From NCBI GenBank assembly GCA_003511465.1, contig DOID01000104.1, positions 1,452-11,318 on the forward strand: a stretch of 9,867 nucleotides of DNA, given 5' to 3'. Position 1 is the stretch's first letter, and each line of letters starts with the position of its first letter. The stretch is from Bacillota bacterium. Its GTDB lineage: Bacteria; Bacillota; UBA4882; UBA10575. Shown here piece by piece: positions 1 through 7,475 of this stretch. The position numbers and the translations under genes were made by a program. The notes beneath the pieces were generated by a model. It worked only from the letters and a program-made list of their open reading frames with translations, made no database searches and was not told the origin of the DNA.

Positions 1-5
1 AACTA

Positions 6-56
6 AAAGAACCAGCCATCTTCAAGCGTGATTGCTCGACTTATGGCTGGTTCTTT
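6..56 (-). terminator. Strong intrinsic terminator after rodA, possibly bidirectional
   Basis: A 14-bp perfect inverted repeat (arms 6-19 and 43-56, inner part AGAACCAGCCAT) encloses a 23-nt loop. It begins about 30 nt past the rodA stop codon. Read on the minus strand, the second arm runs into a T-rich tail (TTCTTTTAGTT), as expected of a Rho-independent terminator closing the operon. Read on the plus strand, the tail is also T-rich (TTCTTTCTTATT), so it could also stop transcription entering from the left. Bases 57-85 between hairpin and rodA hold nothing recognisable. Confidence 0.85.
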
Positions 57-85
57 CTTATTCGAAACTAAACATAACAGCAGCG

Positions 86-1228
86 CTAGAAAATTAGCTT
101 CTGCCGTCGTATCCAGATGTTTTCTAATAAACCGATGGCAAGCAAGTTGGTAATGACCGAACTGCCGCCGGAACTGATAAAAGGCAGGGGAATTCCGGTA
201 ATCGGCATAATCCCGATATTCATCCCGATGTTCTCCAGGATATGAAAGAGGAACATGGCCATAATTCCGGCGGTTACCAACACCCCGTATTTATCTTTGG
301 CTTGTTGCATAATCACCAGACAGCGCCAGATCAGGACGAAATATAAAGAAAGGACCACAAAGCCGCCGAAAAAGCCCAATTCTTCACAGAGAACCGCAAA
401 AATAAAATCATTATGACTCTCGGGAAGAAACCCTAACCGCCCCTGGGTACCCTGGAAGAGACCTTTCCCCATAAAGCGGCCGGAGCCAACCGCAATGATG
501 GCTTGCCGCACATTCCAGCCGCTCCCGGTCGGATCCCGGTCCGGATTCAGAAAAACCGTCATTCGCTGAATCTGGTAGGGTTTAAACGGCAACGGAGTTC
601 CAAAGAAATGATGGCCGACAAAGATCGCCACCAAAACCAATATTCCGAGCAAAACGATTCCCAGTAAAAAACGGCGATTATAACCGGCAATATACAGCAT
701 GACAAAGAAGAAAAACAAGAAGACTAAAGTAGTACCTAAATCAGGTTGCAATAAGATCAAGACCAATGGGAAAAAGATATGCACAAAGGGAGACCACAGG
801 TCCCAAAACGAATCAATTTCTTCCTTATCTGCCAAATGCTTAGCTAAAGTCAGAATCACCAAGAGTTTCGCAATCTCCGAAGGTTGCAACGAAAAAGACC
901 CGCCCAAAGTAAGCCAGGATTTCGCGCCCTTCACTTCTAAGCCCATCGGCGAGATGACCAAGACCAACAAAAGGAGGTTAACTCCATACAGAATCTGGTG
1001 GACCAGGTCTGGGAGGCGGTAATCGCTGAACATGATCATTAGCATCCCCAGTACCCCAATGGCCACTGCGACCAACTGTTTTTTGACCAAAGCAAAAGGG
1101 TCTCCGCCGGTTAGAGCATAGTTGTTCCTGGTGGTGCTATAAATCATCACCAAGCCCATGAGCACCAGCAAGAGAACGGAGATGAGCAAGTAGTAATCGA
1201 TGTTTTTAAAAAATTTCTTATCCCACAC
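86..1228 (-). CDS. rodA: RodA, SEDS-family peptidoglycan glycosyltransferase (elongasome)
   Basis: RodA polymerises lipid II into glycan strands for side-wall growth, acting in the membrane as partner of the class B transpeptidase PBP2. The 380-residue protein has the family's usual length and about ten hydrophobic membrane segments, the first at about 11-31. Visible SEDS motifs are GAKSWL (101-106) followed by SLQPSE (113-118), then WNVRQA (238-243), GKGLFQGTQ (254-262) and FLPESHNDFIFA (267-278). The last holds the conserved Asp (D274) considered catalytic in the family. Near the C-terminus is GIPLPFISSGGSS (345-357). RodA is preferred to the paralogues FtsW and SpoVE because of the mre-mrdA-min context and the ESHNDFIF form of the loop. 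The start is GTG, with AAGGTG 8 nt upstream. It lies 36 nt after minE and is the last gene before the terminator. Confidence 0.94.
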   Translation of the reverse strand: MWDKKFFKNIDYYLLISVLLLVLMGLVMIYSTTRNNYALTGGDPFALVKKQLVAVAIGVLGMLMIMFSDYRLPDLVHQILYGVNLLLLVLVISPMGLEVKGAKSWLTLGGSFSLQPSEIAKLLVILTLAKHLADKEEIDSFWDLWSPFVHIFFPLVLILLQPDLGTTLVFLFFFFVMLYIAGYNRRFLLGIVLLGILVLVAIFVGHHFFGTPLPFKPYQIQRMTVFLNPDRDPTGSGWNVRQAIIAVGSGRFMGKGLFQGTQGRLGFLPESHNDFIFAVLCEELGFFGGFVVLSLYFVLIWRCLVIMQQAKDKYGVLVTAGIMAMFLFHILENIGMNIGIMPITGIPLPFISSGGSSVITNLLAIGLLENIWIRRQKLIF

Positions 1229-1249
1229 GTCTTTGTCACCTTTTCCCGA

Positions 1250-1263
1250 CGCCGTAAACGGCG
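1250..1263 (-). other. Small GC-rich hairpin in the minE-rodA gap
   Basis: On the minus strand the gap reads CGCCG TTTA CGGCG, a 5-bp all-GC stem with a 4-nt loop. It starts one base after the minE stop codon and sits upstream of the rodA Shine-Dalgarno site (AAAAGGTG). There is no following T-run, so it is not a terminator. It could protect the upstream mRNA end or modulate rodA translation, but that is inference from position alone. Confidence 0.45.
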
Positions 1264-1264
1264 C

Positions 1265-1516
1265 TTACTCCAAGGGGCGACGCACCCTCACCACCGGAAT
1301 ATTCGCCACCAGTTCAGCCTTGGATTCTGTGGCGTTAAGTTCAATCTCAAGCTCTTCTTCATCAATATCCACATATTTAGAGATCGCGGTGATGATCTCT
1401 TCCCGTAAAAGCTCCAGCAGACCGGTGGAAACCTGTGCCCGGTCATGAACAAGAACCAAGCGCAACCGCTCAACCGCCTGTTTTTTACTGGGAAATTCTT
1501 CCCGAAATAGCTTCAT
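1265..1516 (-). CDS. minE: MinE, topological specificity factor of the Min system
   Basis: MinE stimulates the MinD ATPase and drives MinCD off the membrane, so that the inhibitor is lowest at mid-cell. The protein is 83 residues, normal for the family. An amphipathic N-terminus (MKLFREEF) is followed by the MinD-contact region, KKQAVERLRLVLVHDRA at about 11-27. The C-terminal dimerisation domain, about 33-80, has the conserved pattern LLELLREEIITAISKYV, then an acidic stretch and an ELEIEL strand. The ATG start is preceded by a purine-rich region (AGGAAAGGGGCGGGAAAGA). The gene lies 42 nt downstream of minD, in the standard minC-minD-minE order. Its presence suggests oscillating Min dynamics, although DivIVA could exist elsewhere in the genome. 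Confidence 0.95.
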   Translation of the reverse strand: MKLFREEFPSKKQAVERLRLVLVHDRAQVSTGLLELLREEIITAISKYVDIDEEELEIELNATESKAELVANIPVVRVRRPLE

Positions 1517-1558
1517 TCTTTCCCGCCCCTTTCCTAAAGCTTCTTGTTCCGGTCCTCG

Positions 1559-2359
1559 CTATTTACCTTGCAGTATTTTTAAGAACCGTCCGAAAAGCCC
1601 TGGTTCTCCGTCCACCGACATAAAAGGGACTTCTTCACCCTCCATCCGTCGCACCACATTTCGAAAAGCTTCTCCGGCTTTCGAATGGGCGTTTAAGACG
1701 GCCGGCTCTCCTTTATTGGTCGAGATGATAATCTCCTCATCATCGGGGACAATCCCCAACAGTTTTATGGCTAAAATATCATTGATATCATCTACATCCA
1801 TCATATCACCTTTTCTGACCATTTCCGGACGGAGCCGGTTTAGCACCAGCACCGGGTCATAGATCTCCTTCTCCTGCAAAAGACCGATGATCCGGTCGGC
1901 ATCCCGAACCGCCGAGATCTCCGGGGTCGTAATCACAATGGCTTCCGAGGCTGCAGCCACCGCATTTTGGAAACCCCCTTCAATCCCAGCCGGACAGTCG
2001 ATTAAAATATAATCAAAATCGTCTTTTAACTCATCGACGATGGCAATCATCTGCTCAGGAGTCAGTGCATCCTTATTCCGCGTCTGGGCGGCCGGCAACA
2101 GAAACAGATTACTCAGCCTTTTGTCTTTGATCAGCGCTTTACTAACCGAACGGCAAGTTTTTTCCGCCACATCCACCAGATCATAAACAATCCGGTTCTC
2201 GAGTCCCATCACCACATCCAGGTTACGGAGGCCGATATCAGCATCGATCATTACTACTTTTTTGTGGCGCAGTGCGAGTCCGGTGCCTATATTTGCCACG
2301 GTCGTGGTCTTCCCCACTCCCCCTTTACCCGAAGTAACGACAATTACCCGTCCTGCCAT
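1559..2359 (-). CDS. minD: MinD, septum-site-determining ATPase
   Basis: MinD is a ParA/MinD-type ATPase. It dimerises with ATP, binds the membrane through a C-terminal amphipathic helix and recruits MinC. The 266-residue protein has the deviant Walker A motif GKGGVGKT (11-18) with its signature Lys12. The switch I region is DADIGLRNLD (39-48). Walker B and switch II are YILIDCPAGIEGG (117-129). The membrane-targeting helix is GLFGRFLKILQGK at 254-266. All catalytic elements look intact. The ATG start has a near-perfect AAAGGAGG site 9 nt upstream. It follows minC by 21 nt, consistent with translation from the same mRNA. Confidence 0.97.
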   Translation of the reverse strand: MAGRVIVVTSGKGGVGKTTTVANIGTGLALRHKKVVMIDADIGLRNLDVVMGLENRIVYDLVDVAEKTCRSVSKALIKDKRLSNLFLLPAAQTRNKDALTPEQMIAIVDELKDDFDYILIDCPAGIEGGFQNAVAAASEAIVITTPEISAVRDADRIIGLLQEKEIYDPVLVLNRLRPEMVRKGDMMDVDDINDILAIKLLGIVPDDEEIIISTNKGEPAVLNAHSKAGEAFRNVVRRMEGEEVPFMSVDGEPGLFGRFLKILQGK

Positions 2360-2380
2360 GAAGAAATCCTCCTTTAACTC

Positions 2381-3019
2381 CTATAATCGCTCAACAACAA
2401 TCTTTTCCCCTTTAATTGAAGCTACTACCGGGCCTTGCCTTCCTTTTCTTTCTTCCGGCGCGCGGGAAATAAGGTGAGCGATCCGTAGTTGAACCGGGGC
2501 GAGGGTAAAAGCAACAATCTCCGCCTGCCGGTTTCCCCTGGCGCCGGCGTGGGCAATTCCACGCAGTGCACCCAGGACAATAATATCCCCGGTAGCCACG
2601 ATTTCGCCGCCGGGATTCAAATCCCCTTTCACCACAAGATCGCCCTCATGTTCCAAGCGTTGACCGCTGCGCACAGTTTGTTTCACGAGTAAAACCCCGC
2701 AGGGAACCGATGGCTGCTCTGGGGATGAAGAGTCGAAGCGTTTAATTTCCAAAGGATTAAAGGCTTTGATCCGCATGCGGTATTTCGCCAAAACCCTTTT
2801 TAAACCGGCCATTTCTCCGGGGGCCAGTTTCCTTGCGCCTAATTCGACCAAAATCGTCCCACCCTGAAAAAAACCCCTCGCCTGGTTCAGTTGGCGGTCT
2901 AAAACTTCCAGCCAGTGCAGAAAGGAATCCTTTTCAGGAATGAACAGAGTTAATCCTTGTTTTAGTCCCTTAAAAACCAGTTGTTCGTCGCGGAGGGACT
3001 TGCTCGCCGGTGATAACAT
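2381..3019 (-). CDS. minC: MinC, FtsZ-assembly inhibitor
   Basis: MinC blocks FtsZ ring formation away from mid-cell after recruitment to the membrane by MinD. Of the 212 residues, about 1-95 match the divergent N-terminal FtsZ-inhibiting domain, with the pattern VFKGLKQGLTLFIPEKDSF near 15-33. A short linker rich in Ser and Pro (96-106) follows. The C-terminal beta-helix domain binds MinD and dimerises: it has the conserved RSGQ (117-120), GDLVVKGDLNPGGEI (126-140), GDIIVLGALRGIAHAGA (144-160) and QLRIA (177-181). The ATG start has AAGGTG about 10 nt upstream. It begins 30 nt after mrdA. The N-terminal half is weakly conserved in the family, so the call rests mainly on the C-terminal domain and on minD/minE downstream. 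Confidence 0.93.
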   Translation of the reverse strand: MLSPASKSLRDEQLVFKGLKQGLTLFIPEKDSFLHWLEVLDRQLNQARGFFQGGTILVELGARKLAPGEMAGLKRVLAKYRMRIKAFNPLEIKRFDSSSPEQPSVPCGVLLVKQTVRSGQRLEHEGDLVVKGDLNPGGEIVATGDIIVLGALRGIAHAGARGNRQAEIVAFTLAPVQLRIAHLISRAPEERKGRQGPVVASIKGEKIVVERL

Positions 3020-3049
3020 CCTTCGCTCACACCTTAGGTAATTTTATCT

Positions 3050-4918
3050 TTATTCCAGCAGATCCATTTGGTCGGGAACTCTTTGGCTGGTAGCTGCTTT
3101 CGCTCGATCAATCCCGAAATAGGCTTCATAAATTTTGCGTGCCAATGGTGCTGCCGCCTGAGAGCCAAACCCGCCCTCTTCGATCACCACCACCACTACT
3201 AATTCCGGCTGGTCGGCAGGGGCGTAACTGGCAAAAAAGGCAAAGTCATTCTTCCCTTTATTTTCGGCGGTTCCGGTTTTCCCCGCCACCGGAATCTTGT
3301 CGAGAGGAAACCCTTGAAAAGCATAACGGGCAGTACCATCTTCCACAACCTGCTCTAACCCTTCCCGTACAATAGCCAGGTTTTCCGGCTTCAGTTTTAT
3401 CTTGCGAACTGCTTGTGGCGAAAACTCGGTAACGGTTTCCCCTTCGGCAGTCGTAATTTTCTTTACTAATTGCGGTGTGTACACCTCACCGCCACTGGCA
3501 ATGGAGGCGTAAACCTGCGCCAACTGGAGTGGCGTCACATTAACAAAACTTTGTCCGATCGCAATCAGCGCCGTTTCCATCGGATACCAGGTTTCTCCCC
3601 GCGCTTTTCTTTTCCACGCCGGATCGCCGATCAACCCTTCTAACTCGGTCGGTTCCAGGTTTAACCCAGTCCTAGCCCCTAAACCCAAAAGTCTGGCGTG
3701 TTCAGCCAATTTATCCGGTCCTGTCCGGAACGCCAACTCCGCCATTACCGTATTACAGGAGTTCTTTAAGCCATCAATCACATTTAGCTTGCCATGAGGG
3801 GGGTTACACCGCAGCTGACTGTTGCCGACCCGCACCACGCCCGTACAGTTAAAAGTCTCACCCGGTTTAACCAAGCCTTCCTCCAAGGCGGCTAGTACCG
3901 TAATGGGTTTAAAGGTCGAGCCCGGCATAAAATGACCTCTGGTCACCCGGTTGGAAAAAGGATTTAAGGGATTATTGAGTAATTCATTAAAAGCAGTACT
4001 TGAAATATTACCGACAAACTGGTTTGGATCATACTCCGGATAACTAACCATGGCGAGGATCGCACCATTTCTTGGATCAATGGCGATTACCGATCCGGCA
4101 TTTGCCTTATTTAGCTGCGGGTTAGTCTGGGTTTTCGCCCAGGCCAACTGGTCCCGGATGGCTTGCTCAGCAACAGCTTGCAAATGGGCATCGATCGTAA
4201 GATGGAGATTATGCCCCGGCACGTATTTTTTTTCTTCCAAAACGAGAATCGGTTGCCCCACCCGGTCGACTTCCCAGATCCGAACCGCCTCTTCCCCTTT
4301 GAGTTCATGGTCATAGGTTTTTTCCAGGCCGGTCTTGCCGATGGCATCACCCAGACGGTAACCTAACCCTCGGTGTTGGGCTAGTTCTTGCTCACTAATC
4401 TCACCCAAATAACCGAAGAGATGGGCACCCCATTCCCCTCTGGGATAATTACGGACTGGATAATCCTCCACCACCACACCAGGAAGATCAAGTTTGGCTT
4501 CGAGAATTTGCCCAACCGCCACCCCATCCACATCTCTTTTCAAGGGTATATACTGATCTTTTTGGTATTTAGCGCCTTCTTCCATCCGTTGGAACAGCTC
4601 TTCTTCCGAAAGCGCCAAAACCTGACTTAAAAACTGAATAACATAAGGATTATCTTCAATATCTTCCGGAACGACCGAGACCACATGGGAGATCCGGCTG
4701 GTCACCAGTAATTCACCATTCCGATCATAAAAATTGCCCCGGGGCGCTGTAATCCAAAGCGGACGGGTCCGATTCTGACTTGATTTTTCAAAAGTTTCTT
4801 CTCCCTTGATAATCTGTAAATACCAGAGACGAAACAGGAGGAGAGAAAAGATCATAAAAACCAGGATGGTAAGGACTTTAACACTTCTGTCCAATCCCCT
4901 AATCGTCCGGTTGTTCAA
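3050..4918 (-). CDS. mrdA: Penicillin-binding protein 2 (MrdA), elongasome D,D-transpeptidase
   Basis: PBP2 cross-links peptidoglycan during elongation and activates RodA. The 622-residue protein is a class B PBP. A single N-terminal membrane anchor lies at about 15-35. The pedestal/dimerisation domain starts at the family motif RGNFYDRNGELL (60-71). The transpeptidase domain extends from about 275 to 600. Its three catalytic motifs are intact: STFK at 334-337 (nucleophile S334), SCN at 387-389 and KTGT at 547-550. The start is TTG with AGGGTGGTG upstream at suitable spacing. No in-frame ATG lies near the N-terminal anchor. It sits between mreD and minC, while its partner rodA is at the far end of the min genes. 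It could be labelled pbp2 or pbpA. The MreB/C/D neighbourhood argues for the elongation rather than the division (FtsI) enzyme. Confidence 0.95.
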   Translation of the reverse strand: MNNRTIRGLDRSVKVLTILVFMIFSLLLFRLWYLQIIKGEETFEKSSQNRTRPLWITAPRGNFYDRNGELLVTSRISHVVSVVPEDIEDNPYVIQFLSQVLALSEEELFQRMEEGAKYQKDQYIPLKRDVDGVAVGQILEAKLDLPGVVVEDYPVRNYPRGEWGAHLFGYLGEISEQELAQHRGLGYRLGDAIGKTGLEKTYDHELKGEEAVRIWEVDRVGQPILVLEEKKYVPGHNLHLTIDAHLQAVAEQAIRDQLAWAKTQTNPQLNKANAGSVIAIDPRNGAILAMVSYPEYDPNQFVGNISSTAFNELLNNPLNPFSNRVTRGHFMPGSTFKPITVLAALEEGLVKPGETFNCTGVVRVGNSQLRCNPPHGKLNVIDGLKNSCNTVMAELAFRTGPDKLAEHARLLGLGARTGLNLEPTELEGLIGDPAWKRKARGETWYPMETALIAIGQSFVNVTPLQLAQVYASIASGGEVYTPQLVKKITTAEGETVTEFSPQAVRKIKLKPENLAIVREGLEQVVEDGTARYAFQGFPLDKIPVAGKTGTAENKGKNDFAFFASYAPADQPELVVVVVIEEGGFGSQAAAPLARKIYEAYFGIDRAKAATSQRVPDQMDLLE

Positions 4919-4975
4919 TGTTTAAGCACCACCCTTCGACCTTTCTCGTCGTCGCTCACGCCAGTTCCCATCAGA

Positions 4976-5476
4976 TCACGCATCCACTTGCGTTTTTTTT
5001 GAACGGTTCAAACCTTTGATTAGCCCGTAATAAATGGGTGCGGTCAGGAGTAGATGGTAAAGGCAGAGGGGCAGGAGGGTAGAACCCAGAAAGGAAAGGA
5101 ATTTGATCCGCCATCCAAAAGCCAGCAAGATAAAGTAGGAAAATAGTTCGGCCAGCAAAGTCCCTGCTTGCACCGTACAGATGGGCACCAACAGATACCC
5201 TTTGAAAATCACTCGCTCCAAATAACCCGCGCCTAAACCTAAAATGCCCAGTGTTATTATGTTGATCCCCAAAATTCCACTCCCTGCTAAATCCAGACAA
5301 AGCCCACTGAGAAGGCCGAAATAAAGCCCCTGGTAGGTCCCTTGTAATAAACCGTAGCAGATCGTAGTGACCAAAAGTAAATTCGGGATCACCCCGAAGA
5401 TCGAAAGATGGGGAAAGAAGGCAGTTTGCAAAGCCAGCGGAATTAAGACTAACCATAAATATTTACCACCAATCAA
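4976..5476 (-). CDS. mreD: MreD, rod-shape-determining membrane protein
   Basis: MreD is an integral membrane component of the elongasome that works with MreC. The called protein is 166 residues, the usual size, and almost entirely hydrophobic. There are about five or six membrane segments, for example LWLVLIPLALQTAFF at the start and a run near the C-terminus. The family-like signature is IPNLLLVTTICYGLLQG, then GLYFGLLSGLCLDL. It ends in a short basic tail (NRSKKTQVDA). The frame stays open to a GTG at 5509, but that start would place the 5' end inside the 5498-5518 hairpin. I prefer TTG at 5476: AAAGGTGGGTGA lies just upstream, resembling the AGGTG sites of rodA, minC and radC. The start is uncertain; the identity is supported by position and topology. 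Confidence 0.88.
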   Translation of the reverse strand: MIGGKYLWLVLIPLALQTAFFPHLSIFGVIPNLLLVTTICYGLLQGTYQGLYFGLLSGLCLDLAGSGILGINIITLGILGLGAGYLERVIFKGYLLVPICTVQAGTLLAELFSYFILLAFGWRIKFLSFLGSTLLPLCLYHLLLTAPIYYGLIKGLNRSKKTQVDA

Positions 5477-5480
5477 GGCG

Positions 5481-5492
5481 TCACCCACCTTT
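5481..5492 (-). promoter_or_regulatory. Likely mreD ribosome-binding site, which decides the start
   Basis: On the minus strand this reads AAAGGTGGGTGA, with the AGGTG core 9 nt before the TTG at 5476. The alternative GTG codons at 5509 and 5488 have either no clear site or one placed too close. This favours the shorter MreD. Confidence 0.55.
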
Positions 5493-5497
5493 CCTGG

Positions 5498-5518
5498 GCT
5501 TTTTGCCACGCAAAAAGC
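5498..5518. repeat. Palindromic copy of the CGCAAAAAGC repeat, mreC-mreD gap
   Basis: A perfect 9-bp inverted repeat, GCTTTTTGC / GCAAAAAGC, encloses the 3-nt loop CAC. It lies 8 nt past the mreC stop codon and ahead of the proposed mreD ribosome-binding site. The right arm and flank (ACGCAAAAAGCTT, 5508-5520) match the copies at 6396-6415 and 9704-9723. In the transcript it would form a compact stem whose middle is U:A-rich. It has no clear T-tail, so it is not an obvious terminator. Confidence 0.75.
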
Positions 5519-5525
5519 TTACCGC

Positions 5526-6353
5526 TCACTTCTCCTTCACCACATATAGATATTCCAGCCGGGTAAAATCTGCGGCTGGCTCCAAATAGGCTTGTTGTTC
5601 GTAACCATCTGCCGATTCCTGTACTTCGATGATAGTCCCGATCACCAGATTCTTTGGGAAGTATAAACTTGATTCCGAAGTCAGAATCCGGTCGCCGATT
5701 TTGAGCTTCACACTTAAATCCGACGGTTTAACCAAACAAGTACCCTTCTTGCCGCCTCCGTAGATATAAACCAGTTCTCTGGTGCGTTCGATCACACCGC
5801 TCATACTGTTCCCAGCGCGCGGATCGGATAGCAAAATCACTTCAGCGGAAAAAGGTTCTACCCTAAGCAATCGACCGGCCAGCCCTTCAGTGGTAATCAC
5901 CGGCATGTTTCTGGTTAAACCGAAATTACTTCCTTTGTCAATCGTCACGGTAGCGCTGTTATTACCCGGGTTTCGCGCGATCACTTCCACTGGGAACAAT
6001 TCCAATTCGGTAGCAGCTTTGAACCCGAGGAGTTCCCGTAACCGTTCGTTTTCTGCTTTTAACTGTTCAAGCTGGGCAAGTTTGGTGGTCAGCTCGGAAA
6101 TACGCTGGCGCATTTCATCATTCTCCCGGTTTAAAGCGCCTAATTCATTTACCGTCTCCCACGTATCGGTCACAAAAGTGGTAATGTAATGAATCCCCCG
6201 TTGAAAAGGATACAAAATAAACTTAAAGGCCTTTTCCAGCCAGATCTCTTTCTCCCGTTCTTGAGAAGAATAGAACATTAAACCGGTGATAATTAAGAAG
6301 GAAACAGCTAATACCACCAGTAAGACCCGTTTTTGGAATAAAGGTTGTAACAC
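5526..6353 (-). CDS. mreC: MreC, rod-shape-determining scaffold protein
   Basis: MreC is a bitopic protein that links MreB, MreD and the PBP2/RodA pair across the membrane. The called protein is 275 residues. It has a short cytoplasmic N-terminus and one membrane segment at about 9-28. A coiled coil follows at about 68-110, rich in Glu, Leu and Arg and ending ENERLRELLGF, which is the family hallmark. The rest is the extracytoplasmic beta-domain pair, with VEVIARNPG (122-130), TIDKGSNFGL (137-146), GLAGRL (157-162), LLSDPRAG (174-181) and GDRILTS (220-226). The frame is open to a TTG at 6407, which would add 18 residues and start inside the repeat. GTG at 6353 is chosen because AAAAGGGG lies just upstream and it gives a normal N-terminus. 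Confidence 0.94.
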   Translation of the reverse strand: MLQPLFQKRVLLVVLAVSFLIITGLMFYSSQEREKEIWLEKAFKFILYPFQRGIHYITTFVTDTWETVNELGALNRENDEMRQRISELTTKLAQLEQLKAENERLRELLGFKAATELELFPVEVIARNPGNNSATVTIDKGSNFGLTRNMPVITTEGLAGRLLRVEPFSAEVILLSDPRAGNSMSGVIERTRELVYIYGGGKKGTCLVKPSDLSVKLKIGDRILTSESSLYFPKNLVIGTIIEVQESADGYEQQAYLEPAADFTRLEYLYVVKEK

Positions 6354-6395
6354 CTTAATCGGCCCCTTTTCTTCACAATAACCTAGCTTAAGCTG

Positions 6396-6415
6396 GATAC
6401 AACGCAAAAAGCTTT
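6396..6415. repeat. 20-nt repeat GATACAACGCAAAAAGCTTT, mreB-mreC gap
   Basis: The copy is identical over all 20 nt to 9704-9723 and shares the CAACGCAAAAAGC core with 8799-8811 in inverse orientation. It overlaps the mreB stop codon (6414-6416). It abuts a 10-nt perfect palindrome, AGCTTAAGCT (6385-6394), on the mreC side. Unlike 5498-5518 and 9713-9737, it has no matching second arm close by. Confidence 0.8.
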
Positions 6416-7448
6416 ATCTACGCTTATTCGAGATTAAAACTTTCCGTAAATCGTCCAGGGAATCAAGGGCTAGACCCGTACCCCTAGCGACACAAGTTAA
6501 GGGATCTTCAGCTACTTGAACCGGCATTTCGGTCTCTTCCGAGATTAGACGATCAAGGCCGCGCAGGAGCGCGCCACCCCCTGACATCACAATCCCCCGG
6601 TCCAAAATATCAGCGGCGAGTTCCGGTGGGGTTTTCTCTAAAGTCATCTTCACGGCTTCAATAATGGAGCTAACCGGTTCCGCCAGCGCTTCCATGACTT
6701 CTACCGAAGAAAGAGCGATCACTTTCGGTAAACCGGTCACCAGATCCCGTCCCCGTACTTCAATCGTCTCTTCCTCTTTCTGCGGATAAGCCGAACCAAT
6801 CGTCCGTTTAATCTCTTCCGCCGTCTGTTCGCCGACCATTAAATTATAACATCTTTTAATATACTGCGCGATAGCCTCGTTCATTTCATCGCCGGCGACC
6901 CGAATCGAACGGCTATTCACCACACCTCCTAAGGAGATGACCGCAACTTCGGTTGTTCCTCCGCCAATATCAACGATGAGATTTCCGGTCGGTTCCTGGA
7001 TGGGTAGACCCGCACCGATCGCCGCGGCCATCGGTTCTTCAATGAGAAAAACTTCCCGGGCACCGCCTTCCCGAGCCGCATCCATTACCGCCCGTCTTTC
7101 CACCTCCGTAACCCCGGATGGAATCCCCACGATCACACGGGGTGCAAAAAAAGTCCGCCGCCGTCCAGCTTTTTTGATATAATATTGTAACATTTTTTCG
7201 GTTACTTCGAAATCGGCAATCACGCCGTCTTTCATGGGTCGAACCGCCACAATACTACCTGGGGTCCGCCCGACCATCTGTTTTGCTTCCAGCCCCACGG
7301 CGATAATGTTTCCAGATTCCCGGTCAAAAGCGACTACTGTTGGCTCTTGAAGGACAATACCTTGATTTTCAATAAAGACAAGTGTGTTCGCCGTACCTAA
7401 ATCAATTCCCATATCGCGCGAAAATCGTCCCAGCAAATGCTTGAGCAT
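6414..7448 (-). CDS. mreB: MreB, bacterial actin of the elongasome
   Basis: MreB forms membrane-associated ATP-dependent filaments that orient lateral wall synthesis. The 344-residue protein has the expected family length and all actin-fold nucleotide motifs. Phosphate-1 is GIDLGTANT (14-22), phosphate-2 is DIGGGTTE (160-167) and the adenosine motif is MSGGGALLRGLD (288-299). The segment EVFLIEEPMAAAIG (132-145) carries the catalytic-site Glu region. The N-terminus MLKHLLGRF could be a short membrane-binding element. The ATG start has GGAGGG 9 nt upstream. It follows radC by 27 nt and heads the mreB-mreC-mreD set. A paralogue such as Mbl cannot be excluded, but direct linkage to mreC and mreD supports MreB. 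Confidence 0.97.
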   Translation of the reverse strand: MLKHLLGRFSRDMGIDLGTANTLVFIENQGIVLQEPTVVAFDRESGNIIAVGLEAKQMVGRTPGSIVAVRPMKDGVIADFEVTEKMLQYYIKKAGRRRTFFAPRVIVGIPSGVTEVERRAVMDAAREGGAREVFLIEEPMAAAIGAGLPIQEPTGNLIVDIGGGTTEVAVISLGGVVNSRSIRVAGDEMNEAIAQYIKRCYNLMVGEQTAEEIKRTIGSAYPQKEEETIEVRGRDLVTGLPKVIALSSVEVMEALAEPVSSIIEAVKMTLEKTPPELAADILDRGIVMSGGGALLRGLDRLISEETEMPVQVAEDPLTCVARGTGLALDSLDDLRKVLISNKRR

Positions 7449-7475
7449 CTATTTATTCCCTCCGGTTTTCGTTGT

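Noticed and set aside
699..1022. 107-codon plus-strand open frame antisense to rodA, rich in Lys
   Set aside because: The opposite strand encodes clear RodA motifs across the same bases. The Lys-rich start is the reverse of Phe/Leu membrane codons.
4971..5456. 161-codon minus-strand frame overlapping mreD in another frame
   Set aside because: The MreD frame has the expected length, membrane topology and ribosome site. The alternative has a mixed, unrecognisable composition.
6354..6407. 18-residue N-terminal extension of MreC from a TTG start
   Set aside because: It would start in the repeat, has no ribosome site, and adds a non-hydrophobic leader absent from typical MreC. GTG 6353 has AAAAGGGG upstream.
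6380..6412. Repeat read as a promoter (TTGCGT as -35 on the minus strand)
   Set aside because: The -10 position has no good match at either of the 20-nt copies, so the sequence conservation is not explained by a sigma-A promoter.
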